Of a stretch of 34,314 bases of DNA, positions 26,245 to 34,314 are shown piece by piece. The stretch spans positions 1-34,314 of the forward strand of contig NZ_JABURJ010000100.1 in assembly GCF_014762745.1 (NCBI RefSeq), read 5' to 3'. Source of the stretch: Kangiella sp. (GTDB lineage Bacteria; Pseudomonadota; Gammaproteobacteria; Enterobacterales; Kangiellaceae). The notes beneath the pieces were generated by a model that did not search any database, was not told the origin of the DNA, and saw only the letters and a program-made list of their open reading frames with translations. Each line of letters begins with the position of its first letter. The stretch's first letter is position 1. A program made the position numbers and the translations under genes.

Positions 26245-27216
26245 TTAGGAGTTTCGCTTCAAAGATAGCTTGGCAATATCGATCAGTGCTTGCTTGTATT
26301 GATTATCAGGCAATGGTTCCAGAGCTTCTATGGCCTTGGCAACCGCTTTTTCCGCAGACTGATAGGTATAGTCGATAGCACCAGTCTGCTGGATAACTTT
26401 AAGGATGGCATCCATATTATCCAGTCCGCCTTGCTCAATGGCCTGACGTATCATCTGAGCATCGCTTTCAGAAGCATGCTGCATGGCGTAAATCAGTGGC
26501 AGGGTCGGTTTGCCCTCAGCCAGATCATCACCGACATTTTTACCTAGTTCATCAGTATCGGCTGCGTAATCAAGCGCATCGTCAATTAGTTGGAACGCAT
26601 TGCCGAGTTGCAATCCGTAATCCCGTAGGCCGTTTTCAATGTCACTGTTGGCTCCGGCCAGAATGGCGGCGAGTTGGGTTGCGGCAGCGAATAGAATGGC
26701 TGTTTTGCGTTCAATCACCTGATAATAAGAAGCCTCGTCCACATCAGGGTCGTTAACATTCATCAGTTGTAGCACTTCACCAGCTGCGACTTCGTTGGTT
26801 GTTTGCGACAAAACCTCCATCACACGCATTTCACCCACTTCAACCATCATCTGGAAGGAGCGACTGTAAAGGTAGTCACCAACCAGTACAGAAGCCTGAT
26901 TACCAAACATGGCGTTGGCAGTCTGGCGACCACGGCGTAGATCGGATTCATCGACCACATCATCATGTAGTAGGGTTGCGGTATGGATAAGTTCAATGAC
27001 TGCGGCCAGGTTGGAGTGGAACTTTCCTTGATAATTTAGGGACTTAGCAGCAAGAAGTAGCAACATGGGACGAAGCCTTTTGCCGCCAGCCGCAACAATA
27101 TAATGACCGACCTGATTTACCAGAACCACGTCTGATTGCAGTCTATCTAGAATGATTTGGTTGGTAGCATCAAAGTCATCTGCAACCAGTGCTCGGATTT
27201 GGTCTAGGGTCATCAT
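26245..27216 (-). CDS. ispB: Octaprenyl diphosphate synthase
   Basis: It extends farnesyl diphosphate with isopentenyl units to make the side chain of ubiquinone. The Asp-rich motifs are LLHDDVVDESD (first) and LIDDALDYAAD (second). GGKRLRPM is the IPP-binding region, and GEVLQLMNVNDPD and GKNVGDDLAEGKPTLPL match E. coli IspB closely. The open frame extends to 27297. The tandem ATGs at 27216 and 27213 align with the E. coli start and give 323 residues, exactly the E. coli length. The ribosome site there is weak. It is divergent from rplU-rpmA, as in E. coli. Confidence 0.95.
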   Translation of the reverse strand: MMTLDQIRALVADDFDATNQIILDRLQSDVVLVNQVGHYIVAAGGKRLRPMLLLLAAKSLNYQGKFHSNLAAVIELIHTATLLHDDVVDESDLRRGRQTANAMFGNQASVLVGDYLYSRSFQMMVEVGEMRVMEVLSQTTNEVAAGEVLQLMNVNDPDVDEASYYQVIERKTAILFAAATQLAAILAGANSDIENGLRDYGLQLGNAFQLIDDALDYAADTDELGKNVGDDLAEGKPTLPLIYAMQHASESDAQMIRQAIEQGGLDNMDAILKVIQQTGAIDYTYQSAEKAVAKAIEALEPLPDNQYKQALIDIAKLSLKRNS

Positions 27217-27388
27217 ATTTTCAATAAAGCGTTTGTATTCTGTAGGAAAATCAATAAAATGCACCGCAATCCTAGTGAGGCAGGGCGTTTCGGTCAAGTG
27301 TTATCGACGTTTTTTCAAACCACAGGCCAATGCTAGGGCTAAAGATGTGAATAAAGAGTAAAAAAGCCTGATTTTATCGGCTTTTCGC

Positions 27389-27417
27389 TTGCTTCAAGGC
27401 GTGCTTTGGCTTACAAT
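27389..27417 (+). promoter_or_regulatory. rplU: Probable promoter of rplU-rpmA
   Basis: TTGCTT (27389-27394), a 17-base spacer and TACAAT (27412-27417) form a sigma-70-type promoter. A GC-rich discriminator (CGCGCCC) follows, a feature of stringently controlled promoters. A leader of about 75 bases would precede the rplU ATG. Confidence 0.55.
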
Positions 27418-27497
27418 TCGCGCCCTTAAATCGTAATCGCATTACATATTAACCTTGTCGTTGAGATATACGAGAGGGTCATAACTGGAGAATAAAT

Positions 27498-28079
27498 ATG
27501 TACGCAGTAATCAAAAGTGGTGGCAAACAGCACCGCGTAAAAGAAGGCCAAGTTGTTCGCTTGGAGAAAATCGAAGCGGAAACTGGTGCTAACATCGACT
27601 TCAGCGAAGTACTGATGGTAGCAGACGGCGAAAATATTCAACTTGGTACGCCTCTTGTAGAAGGTGCTGTAGTATCAGCAGAAGTTGTTGATCACGGTCG
27701 CGCTAAGAAAGTAAACATTCTTAAGTTCAAGCGTCGTAAACACCACATGAAGCGTCAAGGCCACCGTCAGTGGTACACTGAAGTTAAAATTAACGGTATT
27801 GCTCTTGATGGTGCTAAGCCAGCTGCTAAAAAAGCAACTGCAAAGAAAGCGCCTGCAAAGAAAGCCGCTAAAACTGAAGGTGACGACTTAACTAAACTTT
27901 CAGGTGTAGGTCCGGTTATCGTTGGTAAACTAAACGATGCTGGTATCACTACATTTAAGCAAATCGCCGAATGGACAGCAGAAGATGTTGCTAAATTCGA
28001 CGAGCAATTGAACTTTAAAGGCCGCATCGAACGCGAAGGTTGGATCGAGCAGGCTAAAGAATTATTGAAAGGAGAGTAA
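27498..28079 (+). CDS. rplU: 50S ribosomal protein L21 with a C-terminal helix-hairpin-helix extension
   Basis: Residues 1-103 are an ordinary L21 (opening [18 protein letters not shown]; signature [21 protein letters not shown]), which binds 23S rRNA domains in the large subunit. A Lys/Ala-rich linker ([18 protein letters not shown]) then leads to a domain of about 70 residues. That domain contains [19 protein letters not shown] and ends with [18 protein letters not shown]. It resembles the helix-hairpin-helix module fused to NuoE and some alphaproteobacterial L21 proteins. Total length is 193 residues against 103 in E. coli. GGAG precedes the ATG and rpmA starts 3 bases after the stop. Confidence 0.97.
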   Translation: MYAVIKSGGKQHRVKEGQVVRLEKIEAETGANIDFSEVLMVADGENIQLGTPLVEGAVVSAEVVDHGRAKKVNILKFKRRKHHMKRQGHRQWYTEVKINGIALDGAKPAAKKATAKKAPAKKAAKTEGDDLTKLSGVGPVIVGKLNDAGITTFKQIAEWTAEDVAKFDEQLNFKGRIEREGWIEQAKELLKGE

Positions 28080-28082
28080 ACG

Positions 28083-28337
28083 ATGGCTCACAAGAAAGCT
28101 GGTGGTAGTACTCGTAACGGCCGCGATTCCGAAAGTAAACGCCTTGGTGTTAAGCGCTTTGGCGGTGAAGAGGTAAGCGCGGGTAGCATTATTGTTCGTC
28201 AACGTGGTACTCGTTTCCACGCTGGTAACGGTGTTGGTATCGGTCGCGACCACACTTTGTTCGCAAAGGTTGACGGCAAAGTGAAATTCGAAGTTAAAGG
28301 TAAAAACAACCGTAAGTTTGTTTCTATCGACGCTTAA
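28083..28337 (+). CDS. rpmA: 50S ribosomal protein L27
   Basis: L27 is a large-subunit protein whose N-terminal tail reaches the peptidyl transferase centre. The opening [21 protein letters not shown] and the core [20 protein letters not shown] are diagnostic. It has 84 residues (E. coli 85). AAGGAGAG before the ATG overlaps the end of rplU. It is the second gene of rplU-rpmA and is followed by a strong terminator before obgE. Confidence 0.98.
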   Translation: MAHKKAGGSTRNGRDSESKRLGVKRFGGEEVSAGSIIVRQRGTRFHAGNGVGIGRDHTLFAKVDGKVKFEVKGKNNRKFVSIDA

Positions 28338-28352
28338 TCGAATCAGATGAAG

Positions 28353-28386
28353 AAAAAGCCTCAGCCATCGCTGGGGCTTTTTTTTG
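28353..28386 (+). terminator. Terminator after rpmA
   Basis: GCC-TCAGC and GCTGGGGC pair (one G-T pair) around CATC, preceded by an A run and followed by eight T residues. It lies 16 bases after the rpmA stop and separates rplU-rpmA from obgE. Confidence 0.88.
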
Positions 28387-28448
28387 CAAGCGACAATTTT
28401 AGGATTATCGCTTTAACGATATGATAGACAGTTGGTCTAACAAGGTAA

Positions 28449-29729
<1,281 letters not shown>

Positions 29730-29748
29730 CCATCACCACTGTAAAAAG

Positions 29749-29777
29749 TAAGCGAGCCATGTGCTCGCTTTTTTTTA
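29749..29777. terminator. Terminator between obgE and the convergent DsrE-like gene
   Basis: AAGCGAGC (29750-29757) and GCTCGCTT (29763-29770) pair around CATGT, followed by a run of eight T. The stop codon of the minus-strand gene lies within this T run. A shorter A run on the other side suggests partial bidirectional function. Confidence 0.9.
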
Positions 29778-30353
29778 AAACGGAATTAAGTGATATCCCT
29801 CTTCCTGTAGCAATACCGCCATGGTCATGGCTGATAAAGACAGTTTTACATCAGCGGACAGTTCACTTTTTTTGATGTCATAGAATGCAGCTGATTGGCC
29901 ACAGATATAAAACTCCACCCCTTTATCGGCTAATTGCTCAATCAGCTCCGTATTAGGGTTTTGGTGGCCATGCCGCTTTGCGTACGCCTCGTCATTAAGA
30001 ACATCCTTAGTTGCGGCACCGTGCAGTACAACTGCTACTTTCATATTTTCCAATGCCACGCCATTTCGTGCGTGCATATTCAGGAATCTGGCCACTGATT
30101 CAATTTTACGATTATATTGATTTGGTTTTTTATTGCTTTCGCTAATATCGAACAGCGCTTTATAGACAAAGTTCTGTGGTAGTTCAACGTCAGCCTGTTC
30201 GATCTTTGAGGTCGGGCCATAGGCTTGCAGAATCGGCCCCATTTTAATATCACTTTTCGTGGCTGAGCCTGTCTCGTTAACATTGTCGCCATAAGATATT
30301 GGTGACACTAGTGCCAGAGCAGTACTGAATATAACTAAGCTGATGAGTTTCAT
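29775..30353 (-). CDS. DsrE/F-like periplasmic protein
   Basis: The 192-residue product has a signal peptide (LISLVIFSTALALVSPISYG, cleavage near residue 22). A DsrE-like alpha/beta domain follows, recognisable from MKVAVVLHGAATKDVL, NTELIEQLADKGVEFYICGQSA and the single conserved Cys in YICGQSAAFYDI. Cytoplasmic DsrE proteins relay sulfur. Exported versions, such as this one, are common but uncharacterised. AAGG sits six bases before the ATG. It lies downstream of the DUF1329 gene on the same strand, but a terminator stands between them. Confidence 0.82.
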   Translation of the reverse strand: MKLISLVIFSTALALVSPISYGDNVNETGSATKSDIKMGPILQAYGPTSKIEQADVELPQNFVYKALFDISESNKKPNQYNRKIESVARFLNMHARNGVALENMKVAVVLHGAATKDVLNDEAYAKRHGHQNPNTELIEQLADKGVEFYICGQSAAFYDIKKSELSADVKLSLSAMTMAVLLQEEGYHLIPF

Positions 30354-30410
30354 AGTTACCTTAACTCCATTTCATTATGTGCCCAGTATAACAAGGTTCA
30401 AAATGTACGG

Positions 30411-30439
30411 GCAAAAAAAAGCCACTCTTGCGAGTGGCT
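30411..30439 (-). terminator. Terminator of the DUF1329 gene
   Basis: On the minus strand GCCACTC and GAGTGGC pair around GCAA, followed by TTTTTTTT. It starts about 30 bases after the DUF1329 stop codon. Confidence 0.9.
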
Positions 30440-30469
30440 GCAACACAGGGGGTTGTGCTAAATCGTAAT

Positions 30470-31810
30470 TTATCGGCCCTCACGTCTAAGGGCAGAGGCT
30501 GTAAATCCGCTATAGGTAAGCTCGCTGGCAAAGTCGTACATACGCTCATTGTTATCCAGACCGAAGGCAATGTAGCGCTTGGCTTTAAGATCGTGCAGCA
30601 CATCTAAAGTGCTCCACAGAACCGGTACTTCGTAATAGTTGATGGCGTGAGCTTCACCGACGCGCCATAACTGGCCATTCTCATCGTAATGGTCAACCAA
30701 TAGTGCCTGCCAGCTGTCTTCATCAAGGTAGAAGGTGCGACGGCTATAAATGTTGGTTTCTGTGTCTTTGAGCGTTGCTTCAACCACCCAGACACGGTGC
30801 AACTCATAGCGTGCATAATCCTGATTGATATGACCGGGACGGATGATGTCATCATAGTTCAGCTGCTCACTATGAAGCTGGTAGGCGTTATAAGGTACAT
30901 ACATTTCCTTCTTGCCTTTCAATTCCCAGTTGTACTTATCCGGCGAACCACTGTACATATCGAAGTTATCTACCGTTGAAAGGCCATCTGAGGCTAGTGC
31001 CGGAGCATCATAAGCTACGGTAGGAGTACGTGATGCACGGCGACGACCAGGGTCATAGCGCCAGGCACGGCGAGGATCTTCCACCTGGTTAGAAGTTTCG
31101 TGGACTAGTAGTACCTGTCCGGCCAGATTAGATGGGGCAGTGATGCGTTGCTTATATAGGAACAGAAGGTTGTCTTTTTCAGGGTTTTCCTGCGCGTAAT
31201 ACTGCAGTGACTCCTGTTCAAACTTAACCGGTGTATAGCTGCCATCCACCTGTGGAGTAACCTGAATATATTCTCGGGTAATAAATTCACCACGATAGCG
31301 TGTCAAGTGATTCCAGATGGCTTCAAGACCGTTGTTAGGGATTGGGAAAGGAGCTCCCACCTTAGCGTTAACCAGGCCTGCACCATCTTGCGTTAACTCG
31401 GCACGGGTTGAATTCTGAATGCTGTAGTCATACACCTTCTTCGGGAATGACGCTGTTCTGTGGGTCGGATAGACCTTGATTTGATAATCAGGATATTGAT
31501 TAATCATGGCAATCTGACCGGCAGACAGCTTGTCTTTGTGCTGGTTAACATTGCTCTGGTTGATGACCAGTACTGGCTTTTCATCGGCAAAAGGATCTTT
31601 ATGATGTTCGCCTGGAACATAGTCTTGTGGAGCCTGCTGAATACCACCAGTCCAGGCAGGGATAGTGCCATCAGCATTGCCTGCTAACTGAGCGCCTAGA
31701 GGAGTCAGAGTGTTGCCAAGTTGTTGTGCTTGTTCGGGAGCGACCTTGGCCTGGGATACCGCGGTAAATAGCAAGGTAATTAATGCGGAAGAGATAAAGA
31801 CCTTTTTCAT
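30470..31810 (-). CDS. DUF1329 family exported protein
   Basis: DUF1329 proteins are periplasmic or outer-membrane associated proteins with a LolA/LolB-like fold, often found with DUF1302 porin-like genes; their role is uncertain. The 446-residue product has a signal peptide (VFISSALITLLFTAVSQA). The family features LTPLGAQLAGNADGTIPAWTGG, PHRTASFP-like THRTASFPKKVYD, DPRRAWRYDPGRRR and YTYRRTFYLDEDSW-like RRTFYLDEDSWQALLVD are visible. No DUF1302 partner is adjacent here. GAGG precedes the ATG. It is divergent from the MarR-type regulator, with 262 bases between the starts, so it may be a regulatory target. Confidence 0.9.
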   Translation of the reverse strand: MKKVFISSALITLLFTAVSQAKVAPEQAQQLGNTLTPLGAQLAGNADGTIPAWTGGIQQAPQDYVPGEHHKDPFADEKPVLVINQSNVNQHKDKLSAGQIAMINQYPDYQIKVYPTHRTASFPKKVYDYSIQNSTRAELTQDGAGLVNAKVGAPFPIPNNGLEAIWNHLTRYRGEFITREYIQVTPQVDGSYTPVKFEQESLQYYAQENPEKDNLLFLYKQRITAPSNLAGQVLLVHETSNQVEDPRRAWRYDPGRRRASRTPTVAYDAPALASDGLSTVDNFDMYSGSPDKYNWELKGKKEMYVPYNAYQLHSEQLNYDDIIRPGHINQDYARYELHRVWVVEATLKDTETNIYSRRTFYLDEDSWQALLVDHYDENGQLWRVGEAHAINYYEVPVLWSTLDVLHDLKAKRYIAFGLDNNERMYDFASELTYSGFTASALRREGR

Positions 31811-32009
31811 GAATATGCCTCAAAAAGGATCTGGAAAATGTGGCGGCGATTTTACTGATCCGACCAATAAAGTCAATGACTGGTCGTACCTCATAGAATA
31901 AACTAATCAAGCCTATTCTAAGCACTTGAAATAAAAGCATTAGAGTTAGTGAATATAATCGAGTGATAGTTAGCGGCTATCTATATCAAAAGCTGATCTG
32001 AGTAAATAC

Positions 32010-32038
32010 TTGCAAAAGATAATAACAAGGCATATCTT
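32010..32038 (+). promoter_or_regulatory. Candidate promoter of the MarR-type gene
   Basis: TTGCAA (32010-32015), a 17-base spacer and TATCTT (32033-32038) form a sigma-70-type promoter. The perfect palindrome at 32038-32051 starts at the last base of the -10, covering the expected start site. Confidence 0.45.
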
Positions 32039-32051
32039 TAACTTAAGTTAA
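32038..32051. promoter_or_regulatory. Probable MarR operator, TTAAC-TTAA-GTTAA
   Basis: This is a perfect 14-base palindrome 21 bases before the MarR-type ATG. Its arms, TTAAC and GTTAA, are the same as those of the palindrome downstream of the gene at 32597-32610. Placement over the transcription start suggests autorepression. Confidence 0.55.
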
Positions 32052-32072
32052 TATTTAAGTGAAAGTAACTAA

Positions 32073-32516
32073 ATGACAGATGTGGAAAAAGAGATAATAC
32101 CTATAGCCGAAAGGCTGCTTAGCCTGGCAAATCATTTATCTGGAGACAGTAGAAAAAATAGCCTGAAAAGTGGCTTAACCGCGGAAAGACTTTCTATTCT
32201 GGCTATCCTGGCCGGTAGCGGGCCACAGACCATCAATAAACTGGCTGAAATGGAACAGGTTTCTGCGCCGGCCATTACCCGGACTGTGAAAAGTCTTGAG
32301 AAACAGGGTTATGTGATCAAGTCACGCTCAAAGACAGACCAGCGAGTAGTCTACGTTGCGCCAACCCGCAAAAGCCAACAGTTGCTGGACCAAGCGCATC
32401 GTGAAAAGCAGGGGGCTATTGAGAATTTGTTACAGGGAGTTAGTCCATCTGATCTTCAAGTACTGCAAAAGGCTATGGCCATTCTAGAAAAACAGATAAT
32501 CAAAAATATGAAGTAA
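32073..32516 (+). CDS. MarR-family transcriptional regulator
   Basis: The 147-residue protein is a winged-helix dimer typical of MarR. Helices TAERLSILAILAGSGPQTI and NKLAEMEQVSAPAITRTVKSLEKQG form the DNA-binding part. KSRSKTDQRVVYVAPTRK is the wing with the usual D-x-R, and the C-terminal helix serves dimerisation. Such proteins generally repress nearby genes and respond to small phenolic or oxidising ligands. It is divergent from the DUF1329 gene, with a perfect palindrome over its own promoter. No ligand can be deduced. Confidence 0.93.
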   Translation: MTDVEKEIIPIAERLLSLANHLSGDSRKNSLKSGLTAERLSILAILAGSGPQTINKLAEMEQVSAPAITRTVKSLEKQGYVIKSRSKTDQRVVYVAPTRKSQQLLDQAHREKQGAIENLLQGVSPSDLQVLQKAMAILEKQIIKNMK

Positions 32517-32596
32517 ACAGCTGTTTGGATGAAAATAAGACTGCGTAAGAAGCTCTCTTAAGAGAAAGCAGGAGAACGCATAGGGTAAGCTAAAAC

Positions 32597-32610
32597 TTAA
32601 CCTAGGTTAA
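32597..32610. promoter_or_regulatory. Second TTAAC-N4-GTTAA palindrome
   Basis: TTAACCTAGGTTAA is a perfect 14-base palindrome in the 3' region of the MarR-type gene. It shares both arms with the upstream site and differs only in the four central bases (CTAG against TTAA). It may be a second operator, permitting looping, or chance. Confidence 0.45.
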
Positions 32611-32623
32611 TTAAGGGCAAACA

Positions 32624-32660
32624 AAAAAGCTGCTTCTCATAAGAGAGGCAGCTTTTATAA
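32624..32660. terminator. Bidirectional terminator between the MarR-type gene and rpsT
   Basis: AAAAGCTGCTTCTC and GAGAGGCAGCTTTT pair with one G-T wobble around ATAA, with an A run before and TTTTAT after. It serves both convergent genes. Confidence 0.85.
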
Positions 32661-32714
32661 TTCTTACTGTCGAGCTACTGGCTATTAAATGGAATTAACC
32701 AGTCAACCAAGCAA

Positions 32715-32975
32715 TTAAAGAGCTTGGATACGCGCAGTTAAACGGCTCTTATGACGAGCAGCTTTATTTTTGTGGATAATGCCTTTGTTTGCGGCTTTAT
32801 CAATCACTGGTACAGCGCGCTCAAATGCAGCTTGTGCATCAGCTTTGTTGCCTGCATCAATAGCATAAACAACTTTCTTAATGTAGCTGCGCAACATAGA
32901 GCGGCGGCTAGCGTTGTGCTGGCGACGAGCTTCAGCTTGACGAGCACGTTTTTTGGCAGATTTAATGTTAGCCAA
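32715..32975 (-). CDS. rpsT: 30S ribosomal protein S20
   Basis: S20 binds 16S rRNA early in small-subunit assembly. The protein is 86 residues (E. coli 87), opening [20 protein letters not shown], with [20 protein letters not shown] and [14 protein letters not shown] towards the end. GGAG lies before the ATG. It is divergent from murJ, an order shared with Pseudomonas-type genomes. Confidence 0.98.
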   Translation of the reverse strand: MANIKSAKKRARQAEARRQHNASRRSMLRSYIKKVVYAIDAGNKADAQAAFERAVPVIDKAANKGIIHKNKAARHKSRLTARIQAL

Positions 32976-33023
32976 GGTGAACTCCTAACAACAAAATAGT
33001 TAATTCAAAATTTAAGGTCGCGA

Positions 33024-33052
33024 AATATACCGCCTTTGCACGTCCTTATCAA
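33024..33052 (-). promoter_or_regulatory. rpsT: Probable rpsT promoter
   Basis: On the minus strand TTGATA (33047-33052), a 17-base spacer and TATATT (33024-33029) each match the sigma-70 consensus in five of six positions. A GC-rich discriminator (TCGCGACC) follows, as at the rplU promoter. The leader would be about 40 bases. Confidence 0.7.
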
Positions 33053-33178
33053 GTAAAAACCACTAAAAACGGCAAATTCTGGCAATTTTAGGGCTTTTAA
33101 AGCGATTCTCTGGTCGCAGGTCGAATTATCCCTTAAACTTGCGCCAATTTCTATAACAAACAATAGGCTAGGGAGCCG

Positions 33179-34314
33179 ATGGGTAGTTTACTGAAATCCA
33201 GTACCATCGTCAGTTTTTGGACCATGATTTCGCGGGTTATGGGTTTGGTGCGCGATGTGGTTCTGGCAAATCTATTGGGCGCTACTTTTCAGGCGGACGT
33301 CTTTCTGGTGGCGCAAAAAATCCCCAATTTCCTACGCCGTTTATTTGGCGAAGGGGCTTTTGCTACAGCCTTTGTCCCCGTATTTTCTGAGTACTATTCA
33401 AACCGAACCCAAAAAGAAACCGTTCAATTATTAAGTAAGGTATCAGGCACTTTAGGTGGTGTATTAGCCATTGTCACCATAGTTGGTGTGCTTGGCTCCC
33501 AGGGGTTGATTGCCATCTTTGGTATCGGCTTTCTTGATGAGCCGGAAAAATTTAACCTGGCCAGTGATCTGCTAAAAATCACATTTCCCTATATTTTCTT
33601 CATTTCACTGGTGGCAATGTACAGTTCGGTGCTGAACACACTGAATAAATTCGCTGTTCCGGCTTTCGCACCCATTCTGCTGAATCTCTCAATTATTGCC
33701 GCTGCCATTGTCTTTGCACCAACCATGGAAGAGCCAACGGTGGCGCTGGCCTGGGCCATATTTATTGCCGGAGCCCTACAGTTGTTTCTACATTTTCCAT
33801 TTTTATGGAAAGCGGGCTACCTGCCTAAACCTCAATGGGCCTGGAAAGATAGTGGTGTACAACGGATTATCAAACTGATGATCCCGGTGATTTTTGGTGC
33901 CTCAGTCAGTCAAATCAACCTGTTGATTGATACACAAATCGCCTCTTTATTGGTTGAAGGCAGCATTTCCTGGCTGTATTACTCAGACCGTCTGCTTGAG
34001 TTTCCATTAGGTATCTTCGGTATTGCCATTGCTACAGTTTTGTTGCCGACTTTATCCAAGTTCTTTTCTAAGAAAGACATGCAGCATTATTCCGGTACGC
34101 TCGATTGGGGGCTGCGGATGGTGCTGATGATAGGCATTCCAGCGGCTATTGGTCTGTTCTGGCTAGCTGAACCAATCATGATTACCGTCTTCCAGCATGG
34201 TGCCTTTACCGAGTACGACTCCTTTAAAGCAGGCCAGAGTTTACAGGCTTATTCGTCAGGTTTGATAGCCTTTATGATGGTTAAGGTGTTTCTAACTGGC
34301 TTCTATTCTCGTCA
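33179..34314 (+). CDS. murJ: Lipid II flippase MurJ (partial, cut by the window edge)
   Basis: MurJ flips the peptidoglycan precursor lipid II across the inner membrane. The frame starts at ATG 33179 and is open to the window end, giving 378 codons; the full protein is normally about 510 residues. The N-terminus, LLKSSTIVSFWTMISRVMGL followed by VRDVVLANLLGA, is the MviN/MurJ signature. RRLFGEGAFATAFVPVFSEY holds the conserved Arg and the central-cavity residues of the family. Many hydrophobic segments follow, with RLLEFPLGIFGIAIATVLLP near residue 271. The preceding GGGAG at 33171-33175 is close to the start codon. Confidence 0.96.
   Translation, partial: MGSLLKSSTIVSFWTMISRVMGLVRDVVLANLLGATFQADVFLVAQKIPNFLRRLFGEGAFATAFVPVFSEYYSNRTQKETVQLLSKVSGTLGGVLAIVTIVGVLGSQGLIAIFGIGFLDEPEKFNLASDLLKITFPYIFFISLVAMYSSVLNTLNKFAVPAFAPILLNLSIIAAAIVFAPTMEEPTVALAWAIFIAGALQLFLHFPFLWKAGYLPKPQWAWKDSGVQRIIKLMIPVIFGASVSQINLLIDTQIASLLVEGSISWLYYSDRLLEFPLGIFGIAIATVLLPTLSKFFSKKDMQHYSGTLDWGLRMVLMIGIPAAIGLFWLAEPIMITVFQHGAFTEYDSFKAGQSLQAYSSGLIAFMMVKVFLTGFYSR

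Noticed and set aside
27362-27385. AAAAGCC...GGCTTTT hairpin between ispB and rplU, considered as a terminator
   Set aside because: It lies upstream of both divergent genes, so no transcript from the annotated genes would need to end there; the stem is short with a 10-base loop.
32554-32565. TCTCTTAAGAGA palindrome after the MarR-type gene, considered as a third operator
   Set aside because: Its arms differ from the TTAAC/GTTAA pair and there is no promoter nearby; it may be chance.

Overview
The window looks like a chromosomal segment of a marine-type gammaproteobacterium. Several neighbourhoods fit that group: metG divergent from mrp/apbC with dcd nearby, purM-purN followed by a DUF3108 gene, a DUF2066 gene followed by a CDP-alcohol phosphatidyltransferase and hda, ispB divergent from rplU-rpmA-obgE, and rpsT divergent from murJ. 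My impression from protein lengths and gene order is a Kangiella-like organism (Oceanospirillales-related), but this is inference. No rRNA, tRNA, CRISPR array, transposase or integrase was seen.

Layout. 1-1935: a gamma-glutamyltransferase behind a stem-loop. 1936-2314: a non-coding stretch packed with palindromic repeats. 2315-7081: a compact three-gene cassette (DUF4123 adaptor, VasX-like type VI secretion effector, membrane-anchored probable immunity protein) with more palindromes on its right side; no other type VI genes are present. 7173-9759 (minus): a small membrane protein of unknown function and metG. 9938-11658 (plus): mrp/apbC and dcd. 11741-14589 (minus): purM-purN-DUF3108-small secreted protein. 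14744-16120 (minus): a YiaD-like OmpA-family lipoprotein and a hypoxanthine-guanine phosphoribosyltransferase. 16398-18833 (plus): DUF2066 protein, CDP-alcohol phosphatidyltransferase, hda. 18838-19194 (minus): an AhpD-like CxxC protein.

19334-24346 (plus) is a likely signalling operon: a pentapeptide-repeat protein fused to a class III nucleotide cyclase, a periplasmic beta-propeller-like protein, and a CHASE-GGDEF-EAL membrane protein with a degenerate GGDEF motif. It ends at a shared terminator facing pckA. 24414-27216 (minus): pckA and ispB. 27498-29729 (plus): rplU (with an unusual helix-hairpin-helix tail), rpmA and obgE. 29775-31810 (minus): a DsrE-like periplasmic protein and a DUF1329 protein. 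32073-32516 (plus): a MarR-type regulator flanked by two related 14-bp perfect palindromes. 32715-32975 (minus): rpsT. 33179 to the end (plus): the first three quarters of murJ.

Most of the window is housekeeping DNA: translation, nucleotide metabolism, isoprenoid and envelope synthesis, replication control. Accessory content is concentrated in the type VI cassette, the cyclase/EAL operon and the MarR locus; these hold the most interesting observations. All calls come from reading the sequence and recalling protein families; no search was run.
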